Positions 44,032-52,046 are shown, counted from the stretch's first letter. The stretch: DNA of 64,000 nucleotides from Methanocorpusculum sp. UBA424 (GCA_002498375.1 DAHC01000014.1:1-64000), one strand, 5' to 3'. Notes: a model not told the origin generated them from the letters alone. Made by a program: numbers and translations.

Positions 44032-44283
44032 TTAGACGAAGATCAAGAGCAGTGCGATAACGAGACCGAAGATAACGACGGTTTCCGGAAGAACGGTGAA
44101 GAGTAATGCAAGACCGAACATTCCGCGGTCTTCTGCGGTTGCGCCGACTGCGGCTGCTCCGATACCCATTTCACCAATACCGGTACCTACACCGGCGAGA
44201 CCTACTGCGAGACCTGCACCGATTGCGGTGTATCCGGATGCCAATGCTGTTGCTGCTTCTACTGTCATAGATTCGATTGCCAT
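44032..44283 (-). CDS. atpK: A-type ATP synthase c-ring subunit K
   Basis: Proteolipid that forms the membrane rotor ring. The 83-residue protein has two membrane helices: about residues 18-45 (YTAIGAGLAVGLAGVGTGIG) and 56-83. The ion-binding carboxylate is E67 in LPETVV; a second acidic residue E38 in GIGEMGIG sits in helix 1, in a position relevant to Na+ versus H+ choice. It is the simple two-helix form, not a multiplied one. Very short spacing to atpI and atpE. Confidence 0.96.
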   Translation of the reverse strand: MAIESMTVEAATALASGYTAIGAGLAVGLAGVGTGIGEMGIGAAAVGATAEDRGMFGLALLFTVLPETVVIFGLVIALLLIFV

Positions 44284-44286
44284 TTT

Positions 44287-46272
44287 TTATTCCTCAGAGA
44301 ATTTTCTTTTAAGTCCAAAGGGCTTGTAAATGATTCCTCCGCCCTGGTAGAATTTGGTAAAGAATTCGACATAGTGTAAACGAATCGGGTGGAGTGCACC
44401 ACCAAGAATACCAAGGGCGACGTTGAGTGCGTGACCTAATATAAGAATTATGACACCCACAATAATCAATAGTACACCAACAACATCCAGGTTGGCCATT
44501 GCAGGGCTGATGAATAAATCGACAGCCATGAAGTTTACGACCATTGCGATCGCCACGGATGAAAGACCGACTGCAGCAAGACGGCAGAAGGACAGCATGT
44601 GGGAAAGCGTGTTTGTTGGGATTTCCATCAGGTCAAGTGGGTTCTCGATAGCGACGAACACACAACCAACGACGATCAGAATTGCACCTATAATTCCAGC
44701 AATGGTCGGGATTCCGACAAATGTGGGAAGTGCAAAGGGGAACTGGCAGTATTCGTTTAAGTCAGCCACACTGAGAATAAGTACCAGGATGCCCCACAGG
44801 ATAAAGTTCCATCCAAGCTGAGCAAGGATTGCTTTTGTCCGGTGGCTTCCGGGGTGATCCATTCTGTAGTGATTGATCATTCCGAAGAAACGGCCAACGC
44901 TGATGTAAATTACACCAAGAAGGGCTGATATTATCAGCAGTTCGATTACCTGGGGCATCGCATGTTCCATGCCGGCACCAATTGGAAGGTGGCGGGAGAA
45001 AATGATCGAGTGCCAGGGAAGACTCGTACCAAAGAACTCACTATAGAGCAGTCCGAAGACGCTCGTGGAAATAGCTGCTCCAAGGATGACGATAAAGGCT
45101 TTCGTACCCATTTCGCCCATCTTGAGTAAGAACTTCCGAAGGACAAGGGCAAGTGCCAGATAAAGAAGACCGTATCCAAGATCCCCGACGATAAATCCAA
45201 AGAGTAAGGGGAACATGATCGCAAGGATAATGGTCGGGTCCAGTTCTTTGTATTTCGGACGGGAATAGAGGTCCATAAATAATTCTGCGGGCTTTGCAAA
45301 TGATGGATTGTTATATTCCACCGGAACCGCGGTCGCTTCGTAATCCGAAGGATCCACGGTTACATAAACGCGTTCACCAGTTGCCTGGTTGAGTGCTGCT
45401 GTGATTTTATCCACCGTGTCGGCCGGGATCCAGCCGTCAATGACGAAAGCTTCGTCGGTGGTTGCAAATCGAAGCGGCGCTTCGGCACGTTCCACATCGC
45501 AGGACAGTACTTCGTCGCAAGCGGCGAGCAAGTCTGCGTATTTTGCTTTGAGTTCAACGATCTTTGCGGTACAGTCTTCGCGGATCTGTGTCACTTTGCC
45601 CAGTTCGACAGTGTATTTCTCCACTGCTGCCTGGACCGTGCCGGATTCGACCGGCAGGGAAACGCTCTGGAAGCCTGCATCAGCCAGCTGCCTTTCGATG
45701 TCTGCTGCGTTTTTGCTCTCTGCAAAGACGACTATGAAGTTTCCGTCTTTTCCCGCAACGTAATTCTTTTCGTGCGGAACAGAGATGTCAAGGTCATGCT
45801 CGATGTACCCTGCAAAAACCGTCAGACTCTCGTAACCCCGATAGAGATCAAGCTCCAGGGGCACTAAGGCAAATGGTTTGAGTTCGTTGATACGCTGTTC
45901 ACATTCCCGGATACGGGTCTCTGCATTCGATCGCTTTACCGTGAGACTGCTAACTTCCCCCTCAATTTTGGGAAGCTCGCTATCTATTGCTGCTCGAATC
46001 GTTTCTGCAGGACGCATCTGGACAGTGCTTTGCGTAGACGGGGCGGTCTGGAACACGCTTTCAATGGAGCGTATTTTCAGGAGGTTGTTCGAGAGCTCGC
46101 CGGCGTTTTCAAAAGGAACGCCGATTTTGACTCCTTCATAACCTTCTTTCCCCTGATCTACAAAATCGGTGATGTGGAAAATCTGGTGACGATATAATTC
46201 GGTCACAACTGACGCCATCTGCTCCTTGCTCGCGGCAATTAACAAATGGGTCATCGGTCTAGGCTGAAACAT
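44287..46272 (-). CDS. atpI: A-type ATP synthase subunit I (a-subunit)
   Basis: Membrane stator subunit that forms the ion half-channels. The 661-residue protein has an N-terminal soluble domain (about 1-330) with helical hairpins that bind the peripheral stalks and a C-terminal membrane domain with about seven or eight helices (from LDPTIILAIMFPLLFGFIVGDLGYGLLYL). The conserved arginine-bearing helix is near SFCRLAAVGLSSVAIAMVVN (about 562-581). Its start overlaps atpH by 14 nt. Confidence 0.97.
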   Translation of the reverse strand: MFQPRPMTHLLIAASKEQMASVVTELYRHQIFHITDFVDQGKEGYEGVKIGVPFENAGELSNNLLKIRSIESVFQTAPSTQSTVQMRPAETIRAAIDSELPKIEGEVSSLTVKRSNAETRIRECEQRINELKPFALVPLELDLYRGYESLTVFAGYIEHDLDISVPHEKNYVAGKDGNFIVVFAESKNAADIERQLADAGFQSVSLPVESGTVQAAVEKYTVELGKVTQIREDCTAKIVELKAKYADLLAACDEVLSCDVERAEAPLRFATTDEAFVIDGWIPADTVDKITAALNQATGERVYVTVDPSDYEATAVPVEYNNPSFAKPAELFMDLYSRPKYKELDPTIILAIMFPLLFGFIVGDLGYGLLYLALALVLRKFLLKMGEMGTKAFIVILGAAISTSVFGLLYSEFFGTSLPWHSIIFSRHLPIGAGMEHAMPQVIELLIISALLGVIYISVGRFFGMINHYRMDHPGSHRTKAILAQLGWNFILWGILVLILSVADLNEYCQFPFALPTFVGIPTIAGIIGAILIVVGCVFVAIENPLDLMEIPTNTLSHMLSFCRLAAVGLSSVAIAMVVNFMAVDLFISPAMANLDVVGVLLIIVGVIILILGHALNVALGILGGALHPIRLHYVEFFTKFYQGGGIIYKPFGLKRKFSEE

Positions 46273-46588
46273 GCAGTTTCTCCTTGAACCGCTCTACGAA
46301 TAGCGAAGTTGCCTGCGGGAGCTTTTTGCTTCCTGCGTTAATCAGGTGATCGGCGTCTGCCTTTCCCTGAGTAACAATAGCGGCATGCTTTGCTGTTGCT
46401 ACATTCCGTGCATCTAAAAGTCTCTGCTTTTTGTAATCCTCGGCAATGGTTGCTGCCTTGGCAATCAGGTTGTCAGCTTCGAGTTTTGCGTTTGCAAGTG
46501 TCTGCTCGGCGGCACTCTCAGCTGCGGTGATTGTGGATTTACTTTTTGCTTCGGTTTCTTTAATGCTTTTCAGAACCTCAGTTTTCAT
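46259..46588 (-). CDS. atpH: A-type ATP synthase subunit H
   Basis: Peripheral-stalk partner of subunit E and first gene of the operon. The 109-residue protein is almost entirely one Ala/Lys/Glu-rich helix (VLKSIKETEAKSKSTITAAE, EQTLANAKLEADNLIAKAAT), typical of the right-handed coiled coil with E. The strong ribosome site GAGGAGGG lies 5 nt upstream. Promoter is at 46631-46641. Confidence 0.93.
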   Translation of the reverse strand: MKTEVLKSIKETEAKSKSTITAAESAAEQTLANAKLEADNLIAKAATIAEDYKKQRLLDARNVATAKHAAIVTQGKADADHLINAGSKKLPQATSLFVERFKEKLHVSA

Positions 46589-46630
46589 CCAACCCTCCTC
46601 TCACGGCATATATTATTTGGTAACGGATAT

Positions 46631-46641
46631 GTTTATACTTA
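46631..46641 (-). promoter_or_regulatory. TATA box of the ATP synthase operon
   Basis: On the minus strand AAGTATAAACA at 46631-46641 predicts a start near 46611 and a leader of about 22 nt containing GAGAGGAGGG before ATG 46588. An additional inverted pair ACCCGGGC/GCCCGGGT flanks the shared divergent region (about 46649 and 46712). Confidence 0.55.
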
Positions 46642-46774
46642 CGTTATTTACCCGGGCTTGCTGCAGTCTGAACATCCATCTATGGTGAACATACCATATG
46701 ACCAGGGAAAAATGCCCGGGTGTCCGGCTTTGGCAAACAATATCTACAAATAGATTGCACTCCGAAAGTTTACC

Positions 46775-47566
46775 ATGAATAAGCCGGGGAGAACAACTGT
46801 TTCAGTTTTGATCTCAGCTCTTTTGGTCGTCGGTATCATGCTGACGGCCGGGTGCGTGGGGCTGGTGAATCCGACCCCAAACGAGGTCATGATCCGCGGG
46901 AATCTGATTTCGGTCGATCCGACGTATGTCGACGGGGCGTTTATCTGGAAACTTCTGCTGGATCCAAACGGCTATGAACCGGAGATGGTCGCCGCAGTGG
47001 ATGGGTATCTGATCCCGCAGAATCCGCTGATCGAACTCGGTGCGGGAATCGGGTCGCTTTCGGCGTATATGAACGATAAGCTGACGATGTCGGTGAACCA
47101 GGTTTCGGTCGAGCCGAATCCGTACTTGATTCCGTCTCTGAACCTGACGAAACAGAATAACGATCTCGGCGTGACGTTCGTGCAGAAGGCAATCGGATAC
47201 GGATCGAACACGGTCGCGATCTCGGTGACATCGGATATCACGAACAACCGTATCGTACGGCCGGACGGCGTGCTCGTGAAGTCCGTCGAAGTGGAGACGA
47301 CAACCGTCCAGAAGCTTGCACAGAACGCAGGGTTCAAGTCGAATATAACCCTCGTCATGAATATCGTCGGATACGAGTATTCCGTCGTCCAGTATGAGGC
47401 CGACTTCCTCAGTCAGAACGTCAGCACGGTGATCGCAGCGGTCTATACCGAAGGAAAAAACACGCCGGATTCGTTTGCGGACAAGATGACGATGATCGGC
47501 TTTACGGAAAAGAGCCGTGAACTGGCGAATGAAAACAACTATGTGGTGATGGTCTTCACCAAATAA
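46775..47566 (+). CDS. Predicted lipoprotein with FkbM-like methyltransferase fold
   Basis: A 263-residue protein with a clear lipoprotein signal (hydrophobic residues 9-24, lipobox LTAGC with C27), so it should be exported and anchored outside the cell. The mature part resembles FkbM-type SAM methyltransferases: motif I LIELGAGIGSLSA (about 85-97), motif II acidic residue in SVEPNPYLIPSLNLTKQNN (E113), and a C-terminal MNIVGYEYSVV where the family has K-(I/V)-D-(V/I)-E-G-x-E; the Asp is replaced by Asn. The start has no strong ribosome site. Extracytoplasmic methyltransferases are not expected, so it may be a binding-only relative. It is divergent from atpH and convergent with SepCysS. Confidence 0.6.
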   Translation: MNKPGRTTVSVLISALLVVGIMLTAGCVGLVNPTPNEVMIRGNLISVDPTYVDGAFIWKLLLDPNGYEPEMVAAVDGYLIPQNPLIELGAGIGSLSAYMNDKLTMSVNQVSVEPNPYLIPSLNLTKQNNDLGVTFVQKAIGYGSNTVAISVTSDITNNRIVRPDGVLVKSVEVETTTVQKLAQNAGFKSNITLVMNIVGYEYSVVQYEADFLSQNVSTVIAAVYTEGKNTPDSFADKMTMIGFTEKSRELANENNYVVMVFTK

Positions 47567-47576
47567 AAAAGGGGGT

Positions 47577-48755
47577 TTACCCCACGACCATACTATTTTC
47601 TTCGGCGATCTCGATGAACGCATCAGCGAGATACTCCGCCTGTGCGGAGGTCAGTCCGTAGGTGTTGAACTTCCACTGTTTGGTGACGCCCGGCATGATG
47701 CCGGTGATCCCCCGCTTGTTTAAGGCGCTCGAGAGGAAGAAGCCGCGTTTTTTATGGGTTTGTGCGACTACATCGAATGATTCTGCGGTATCCATTCGGG
47801 TGAGCGTGTGTTTTCGCGGATACTCGGAAGCGACCTTCGTCCCTTCGATCGAGAGCAGAGCGTCGGTGACGATCTTATGGTTTTTCAGCTCCTCGTCGAA
47901 GTGGTTGACTCGCTCTTTCACCCGCGGGAAAGACGCGATCAGCCCGACTGCGGGGTCGCCCATCAGCGAACAACCGAGGATCCCGACCTGCTTGATGCCG
48001 AACTTTCTGCCGGTGAGATCCCCCTGGATCTTTGTTGTGCGAAGAACGGTGTCCGCATACTCGTCGGTTGTTGCGAGAATCCCGGACGGGGCGGGAGCCG
48101 CCATGCTTTTGTGCCCGGACCCGACCACGAAATCGACGCCGAGCTTTTTCCCGTCCACCGGAAGAACGCCGACGGTGTATACGCCGTTGTAGAGAACGGG
48201 GATGTCGTACTGGTGGGCGACTTTGGCGATCTTTTCTACCTCATGCATGTTGCCGTACATAAAATCGACCGCATCCACAAAGACCAGTTTTGGAGAATAG
48301 CCGAACTCGCGTACGGCGTTTTCGATCGACTCGGCGGCGGCATCGGCGGTGATGTGGTGGTCGGCCGTCGGCCTGATCTCTCTGACGACGCCGTTCACAA
48401 CCTCCACGGACAAATACGCCGTGTAATGTCCCATTCCGGTCATGATCACCGGCTCGCCTTTTCCGACGAGTGCCCCGGTCACTTCCTGAAATGCCCGCCG
48501 AGCTCCGGGCACGAGCTGGACCTTGTCCATCCCGAGCCATGCGGCCGCTTCTTCGTGGAAGTCTGCGATCGGCGGTTTTGTCACATAGTCCAGGCGGAAG
48601 GGTTTATGACAGTTGTCACAGACGGAGTATCCGTCCCCCCACGCGATGACAGCTTTCATCGCCTCGGGGGTAAGTCTTCCTGCCGCCTGGATAGGATCGA
48701 GATTGATCGAGGATTCTTCAACGGCACGGGTTTCGATCTGCCCTGCGCATTTCAT
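47577..48755 (-). CDS. pscS: Sep-tRNA:Cys-tRNA synthase (SepCysS)
   Basis: PLP enzyme that converts O-phosphoseryl-tRNA-Cys to cysteinyl-tRNA-Cys with a sulfur donor; the second step of the tRNA-dependent cysteine route of methanogens (after SepRS). The 392-residue protein has the PLP lysine K216 in VVGSGHKSMAAPAP and the three catalytic/cluster cysteines C46, C49 (SVCDNCHKPF) and C262 (GILGCSLMGD). Its ATG overlaps the stop of a 66-residue gene (ATGA), and a tRNA-Cys gene lies just upstream of that. Full length. Convergent with the lipoprotein gene. Confidence 0.95.
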   Translation of the reverse strand: MKCAGQIETRAVEESSINLDPIQAAGRLTPEAMKAVIAWGDGYSVCDNCHKPFRLDYVTKPPIADFHEEAAAWLGMDKVQLVPGARRAFQEVTGALVGKGEPVIMTGMGHYTAYLSVEVVNGVVREIRPTADHHITADAAAESIENAVREFGYSPKLVFVDAVDFMYGNMHEVEKIAKVAHQYDIPVLYNGVYTVGVLPVDGKKLGVDFVVGSGHKSMAAPAPSGILATTDEYADTVLRTTKIQGDLTGRKFGIKQVGILGCSLMGDPAVGLIASFPRVKERVNHFDEELKNHKIVTDALLSIEGTKVASEYPRKHTLTRMDTAESFDVVAQTHKKRGFFLSSALNKRGITGIMPGVTKQWKFNTYGLTSAQAEYLADAFIEIAEENSMVVG

Positions 48756-48952
48756 AAGAGCTCTCCCTCGATGATCTCAAGCTGTTTTCTTACATGCCCG
48801 ACTGCTTTTCTCGCTCGTTCCTTCTGCTCATCGGTGAGATGATGCAAAGGGGCGGTCTCCCGCAGAATAACACGTATGTCGGTCAGATCAAATAGACCGG
48901 TGAATACTGCATCTATCGCTTTTTGTGACATTTTTTTAGAGAGTATCTGCAT
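48752..48952 (-). CDS. Small helical protein coupled to SepCysS (SepCysE-like candidate)
   Basis: A 66-residue, wholly helical protein: MQILSKKMSQKAIDAVFTGL and LTDEQKERARKAVGHVRKQL are its main parts. The open frame runs further up through the tRNA-Cys gene, which cannot be coding, so I start at ATG 48952, preceded by GGAG. The stop overlaps the SepCysS start in ATGA fashion and the region between (GAGGGAGAGC) is a good ribosome site. Its size, fold and coupling suggest a counterpart of the N-terminal bridging domain of SepCysE, the scaffold that holds SepRS and SepCysS together in some methanogens; this is inference from context. Confidence 0.6.
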   Translation of the reverse strand: MQILSKKMSQKAIDAVFTGLFDLTDIRVILRETAPLHHLTDEQKERARKAVGHVRKQLEIIEGELL

Positions 48953-48993
48953 TTTCTCCGCACAGATACCATGCGGTTTTTCCAAAAGGAATA

Positions 48994-49065
48994 AGCCAGG
49001 TGCCTGAATTGAACAGGCGTAGAACTGCTCTGCAGGCAGTCGCGTTACCACTCCGCCAACCTGGC
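48994..49065 (-). tRNA. tRNA-Cys (anticodon GCA)
   Basis: Minus strand: acceptor GCCAGGT/ACCTGGC, anticodon stem ACTGC/GCAGT with loop CTGCAGA giving GCA, T-stem GCCTG/CAGGC with loop TTCAATT, discriminator U as usual for tRNA-Cys. The next gene on this strand begins 41 nt after its 3' end, and the second is SepCysS, the enzyme that acts on this tRNA. Confidence 0.92.
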
Positions 49066-49076
49066 ATGCCTTGTAA

Positions 49077-49103
49077 TTCACAGTGTGATGTTCACAGTGT
49101 GAA
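49077..49103 (-). promoter_or_regulatory. Tandem palindrome upstream of tRNA-Cys
   Basis: TTCACAGTGTGA occurs twice with a 14-nt period (49077-49088 and 49091-49102); the second extends to the perfect 13-nt palindrome TTCACAGTGTGAA. A TATA-like ATTAAATAC on the minus strand at about 49124-49132 predicts transcription starting close to the first palindrome met, so a protein bound here would overlap the start site. The sequence does not recur elsewhere in the window as far as I can see. Confidence 0.65.
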
Positions 49104-49366
49104 TAATACATTTGAGGTTTTTGTATTTAATAGTTTCGTGAATTTTTGAATGATGAAAGCGGTATCGGCGGTTTGCAGTCGATTTTCGGGCTGCACGCGG
49201 AACGTGCGTTGGGATGTTTTAGAAAAATACTGATATGCAAAAAAAGAAACGACGCACCGGTCGGGCTTACTGGATTAACCAGTAACGCTCTATGGCGTGG
49301 TTTCAAATACTATCTTACCGTATTTTGAATTGGTTAAAATGAAAAACCAACGCCCTCAAACAGGCT

Positions 49367-49564
49367 ATGGCTGACTCATCAGACACGATCGATGATCTCA
49401 ACAGTACGGTCGATAAAAATGCGGGTGTTTTTGATGATCTCAATGTCCCGCTTAGCGACAACGCTACGCTGATGTACGGTACTACCGATGCGACTGACGC
49501 GGCCATGAGTCAGAGCGAGCGAGATCTACTACATTCTCTGGAGAAATGGCTTTGTCCAGGATAA
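49367..49564 (+). CDS. Small acidic hypothetical protein
   Basis: A 65-residue, Asp/Ser/Thr-rich acidic protein (MADSSDTIDDLNSTVDKNAG, ending HSLEKWLCPG). No known motif or membrane segment, and no clear ribosome site. It lies inside the mini-element at tRNA-Arg, upstream of a small membrane protein on the same strand. It could be a real small protein or a chance frame; the low Leu/Val content argues for a disordered protein. Confidence 0.4.
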   Translation: MADSSDTIDDLNSTVDKNAGVFDDLNVPLSDNATLMYGTTDATDAAMSQSERDLLHSLEKWLCPG

Positions 49565-49651
49565 TATCGGCACACGGTGCCGCAGGGATCCGAGATATAA
49601 CTATGTAGGAGGGGACGGAGATTATATGCCCTCAGCCGACAATTGTCAAGT

Positions 49652-49852
49652 ATGGATTCCGAAGAACGACTAGGGCGCATCGATCGCTGGCTTAAGATTC
49701 TTGTCTGCTCTGCAATATTCCTTGTCTTAACTCTGATGTTTTACCTATGGGTGATTATTGGAAATCTCTCGTCGCTACTAAGCGGATTTATGCTTCTTGC
49801 TCTATTTATTGCCTGGATCATCAGCATTGTTGCCGCGGTGGAGCGCGATTAG
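49652..49852 (+). CDS. Small two-helix membrane protein in the mini-element
   Basis: A 66-residue protein starting MDSEERLGRIDRWLK, with two membrane helices (about residues 16-36, ILVCSAIFLVLTLMFYLWVI, and 41-61, LLSGFMLLALFIAWIISIVA) and a charged end VERD. Amphipathic N-terminus and paired helices are well formed, so it is probably real although the ribosome site is weak. It is the only obvious cargo of the 49.25-49.98 kb element. Function unknown; membrane toxins and immunity proteins have similar layouts. Confidence 0.6.
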   Translation: MDSEERLGRIDRWLKILVCSAIFLVLTLMFYLWVIIGNLSSLLSGFMLLALFIAWIISIVAAVERD

Positions 49853-49971
49853 AGATTCATTTCACCATGCTATTTTTGACTTGGCGAACAACATCGCAAG
49901 TATGGCGAATTTCAATATGAATATGCGTGAAGATGTCAAAAAACGGAGGAGCGTTACAGGTTAATCAAAAA

Positions 49972-50045
49972 CGCACCGGTCGGGATTTGAACCCGAGTCA
50001 TAGGCTCCGGAGGCCCATAGGATATCCTGACTACCCTATCGGTGC
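49972..50045 (-). tRNA. tRNA-Arg (anticodon CCG)
   Basis: Minus strand: acceptor GCACCGA/CCGGTGC with an A-C mismatch at the last pair, anticodon stem TGGGC/GCCTA with loop CTCCGGA giving CCG, T-loop TTCAAAT, discriminator G. The 3' end coincides with a direct repeat of an integrated mini-element; the mismatch at the acceptor base could be a trace of that integration. Confidence 0.93.
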
Positions 50046-50090
50046 AGATACGTTGGATTGAACGCCTTAGTATATTACACGTGAGAGTAT

Positions 50091-50750
50091 TTATACCTGG
50101 GGTGACAGGATCCTTTTCAGATCCTGCACGCTTTCGGCGATGAGATCCGCTCCGGCGTTTTCCAGCTCTTCTTTTGTTCCGTAGCCGAACAGCACGCCGA
50201 TCGAATCGATGCTAGCGTATTTCGCGCCGAGCATGTCGTGCATCCGGTCGCCGATCATCACGGTATGTTCCCTATCGGTTATTTCGCAGTGTTCGAGAAC
50301 GGAGAGGATGATCTCGCCTTTATACGTTATCGTGTTTTCCAGATCGCTGCCGGCAATGCAGGTGAAATATTTTGCGATCCCGAAGTGTTTGAGGACGGTC
50401 TCTGCAAACTGCTCGACCTTTGCCGTTGCGACCATCAGGTTTTTTCCGTTTTCCTTGAGGGATATCAGGAGGTCTTCGATCCCCGGAAAGACGCTGTTTT
50501 CAAACATGCCTTTTGCCAGATAGTATTCGCGGTAATACGCGACGGCGGTCTTTGCCTCATCGCGGGAAAGACCGTAAAACTCCTGAAACGATTCGATGAG
50601 GGGCGGCCCGATAAACTTCAGCAGCTCGCTCCTGTCAGGCACGGGGATCCCGTATTTTTCCAGCGCATACATGACGGAGTTGGTTATGCCGAGAGCCGGA
50701 TCGGTGAGTGTCCCGTCGAGATCGAAGACAATGTTCGTGTAGGTTTTCAT
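50091..50750 (-). CDS. HAD-family phosphatase (phosphoglycolate phosphatase-like)
   Basis: A 219-residue HAD hydrolase with the phosphate-transfer motif I VFDLDGTLTD (about residues 8-17), cap domain (about 18-90, including FIGPPLIESFQEFYGLS), motif II VATAK (about 111-115) and motif IV VMIGDRMHDMLGAK (about 163-176). It resembles Gph-type phosphoglycolate phosphatases, but HAD substrates cannot be fixed from sequence. ATG 50750 (MKTYTNIVFDLDG) is used; the frame is open upstream into hypD. It begins 11 nt after the hypD stop and is cotranscribed with it. Confidence 0.88.
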   Translation of the reverse strand: MKTYTNIVFDLDGTLTDPALGITNSVMYALEKYGIPVPDRSELLKFIGPPLIESFQEFYGLSRDEAKTAVAYYREYYLAKGMFENSVFPGIEDLLISLKENGKNLMVATAKVEQFAETVLKHFGIAKYFTCIAGSDLENTITYKGEIILSVLEHCEITDREHTVMIGDRMHDMLGAKYASIDSIGVLFGYGTKEELENAGADLIAESVQDLKRILSPQV

Positions 50751-50761
50751 TCCCGGAACTG

Positions 50762-51790
50762 TTATCTTTTCTGCTGATACTGATACCAGATCCGGCATGC
50801 TCCTTCGTGGGAGACCATGCACGGACCGACCGGGACCCGCGGGGTGCATGCTTTGCCGAAGAGTTTGCAGTCCGAGGGGTCGGCGAGACCTCGAAGGACG
50901 CGGTCACAGATGCAGCCGTCCTTTTTCGTGATCTTTTCATACACGAGGTCGAACTTTTTCTGGGCGTCGTATGCCTCGAACTCAGGCTTCAGGGCAAGGC
51001 CTGATTCGGGAATGACGGGGAATCCGCGCCACTCGACGTCGGAGGGGGTGAAGACCTCTTTCATGAGGTTCTGGGCTTTGACGTTTCCTTCGTAGGTCAC
51101 GACGCGGGGATAGGCGTTTTCGACTTTGGCTTCGCCGTTTTTGATCTGTTCGGCGAGCATGAGAAGGGCAAGGAGGATGTCTTCGGGTTCGAATCCGGCG
51201 ACGACCTGCGGGACTTTGAACTGTTCATATTCATGGTATCCCATGACGGCGCAGACGTGTCCCGGGAGAATGAATCCGTGGAGGTCGGCTTCGCCCTGTT
51301 CCATGAGCCATTTCATTGCGGGAGGGACGAGCCGGTGGGAGACGAGGATGCTGAAGTTTTCGGGCGGGTTCGTGATGAGGGTCGCGGCGACGGTCGGGAC
51401 GGTGGTTTCGAATCCGACGGAGATGAAGACGACTTCTTTGTCCGGGTTCTGGCGTGCGATCTCGACTGCCTTGGTTATTCCCTGGACGATCCTGACATCG
51501 CCTTTGACGTGTTCGAGGGAGGTTTTGGATCCGGGGACGCGGAGGAGGTCTCCGTAGGTGCAGACGATGCAGCCCCGCTCGGCAAGTTCGCAGGCGGCAT
51601 CGATCTCTCCCTGAGGGGTGATGCAGACCGGGCAGCCGGGTCCCATCACGATTTTCATCTGGGGAGGAATGACGGATCTGACGCCGTATTTTGCGATGGC
51701 GGCTTCATGGGTGCCGCAGACGTGCATGATCCTGATGTCGGTGTCTACTACTTCGGAGAGTTTTTGTGCAATATCCGTGCCGAGCGTCAT
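50762..51790 (-). CDS. hypD: Hydrogenase maturation protein HypD
   Basis: Iron-sulfur scaffold that, with HypC, carries the Fe(CN)2CO unit for [NiFe]-hydrogenases. The 342-residue protein has C25 in IMHVCGTHE, GPGCPVCITP (C53, C56), ILPGHVCAVMG, and the C-terminal cluster cysteines in CICDRVLRGL and CKLFGKACTPRVPVGPCMVS. The frame stays open upstream, but ATG 51790 (MTLGTDIAQKL) matches the family and upstream codons run toward a hairpin array. The other hyp genes are not in the window. The HAD phosphatase follows after 11 nt. Confidence 0.95.
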   Translation of the reverse strand: MTLGTDIAQKLSEVVDTDIRIMHVCGTHEAAIAKYGVRSVIPPQMKIVMGPGCPVCITPQGEIDAACELAERGCIVCTYGDLLRVPGSKTSLEHVKGDVRIVQGITKAVEIARQNPDKEVVFISVGFETTVPTVAATLITNPPENFSILVSHRLVPPAMKWLMEQGEADLHGFILPGHVCAVMGYHEYEQFKVPQVVAGFEPEDILLALLMLAEQIKNGEAKVENAYPRVVTYEGNVKAQNLMKEVFTPSDVEWRGFPVIPESGLALKPEFEAYDAQKKFDLVYEKITKKDGCICDRVLRGLADPSDCKLFGKACTPRVPVGPCMVSHEGACRIWYQYQQKR

Positions 51791-51910
51791 AATGTATGTA
51801 TATTGCACGTCACTCCAGATAATCACACCTCTTTTTGCGTTGTGAGATAATGGTGAGCGGTAGGAAAAGAGTGTTGAATCTCTTTTCTGATTTCGGGGTA
51901 AGGCGAGAGT

Positions 51911-52017
51911 ACCGAAAGCCTCCAACCTGCAGTCGCAAGTTTCCTTCGAAAACTTGGTCGGCTGAAGGCGAGCCTGACGGCTCATCACGCCTTCGCTAAG
52001 ACCGCCCCTTCGGGACA
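51911..52017. repeat. Hairpin array between hypD and addB-like gene
   Basis: Includes GCAAGTTT-CCTTCG-AAAACTTG (51935-51956), GAGCC-TGAC-GGCTC (51970-51983) and CGCCCC-TTCG-GGAC (about 52003-52015). The first stem is the inverted copy of modules at 9195-9215 and 10154-10176, and all three copies continue into CGACTGC.GGTTGGA or CGACC. Confidence 0.8.
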
Positions 52018-52046
52018 AACCACACCTTAAATATTTTCCACACCCA

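Larger units (their letters stand above)
49252..49984. mobile_element. 0.7-kb mini-element at the tRNA-Arg 3' end
   Basis: The 14-nt sequence ACGCACCGGTCGGG, which on the minus strand spans the 3' end of tRNA-Arg (49971-49984), is repeated directly at 49252-49265. Just inside lie inverted repeats GATTAACCAGTAACGCTC (49273-49290) and GAGCGTTACAGGTTAATC (49949-49966), complementary at 17 of 18 positions. The interior has two small open frames and no recombinase. The structure looks like a non-autonomous integrated element or the scar of one. Confidence 0.7.

Noticed and set aside
47808..48842. Open frame of 344 codons on the plus strand opposite SepCysS
   Set aside because: It lies antisense to a well-conserved enzyme and overlaps its partner gene; the translation is low-complexity and His/Asp-rich as expected for a shadow.
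48953..49111. N-terminal extension of the 66-residue SepCysS-linked gene
   Set aside because: The extra codons run through the tRNA-Cys gene, so they cannot be the natural start.
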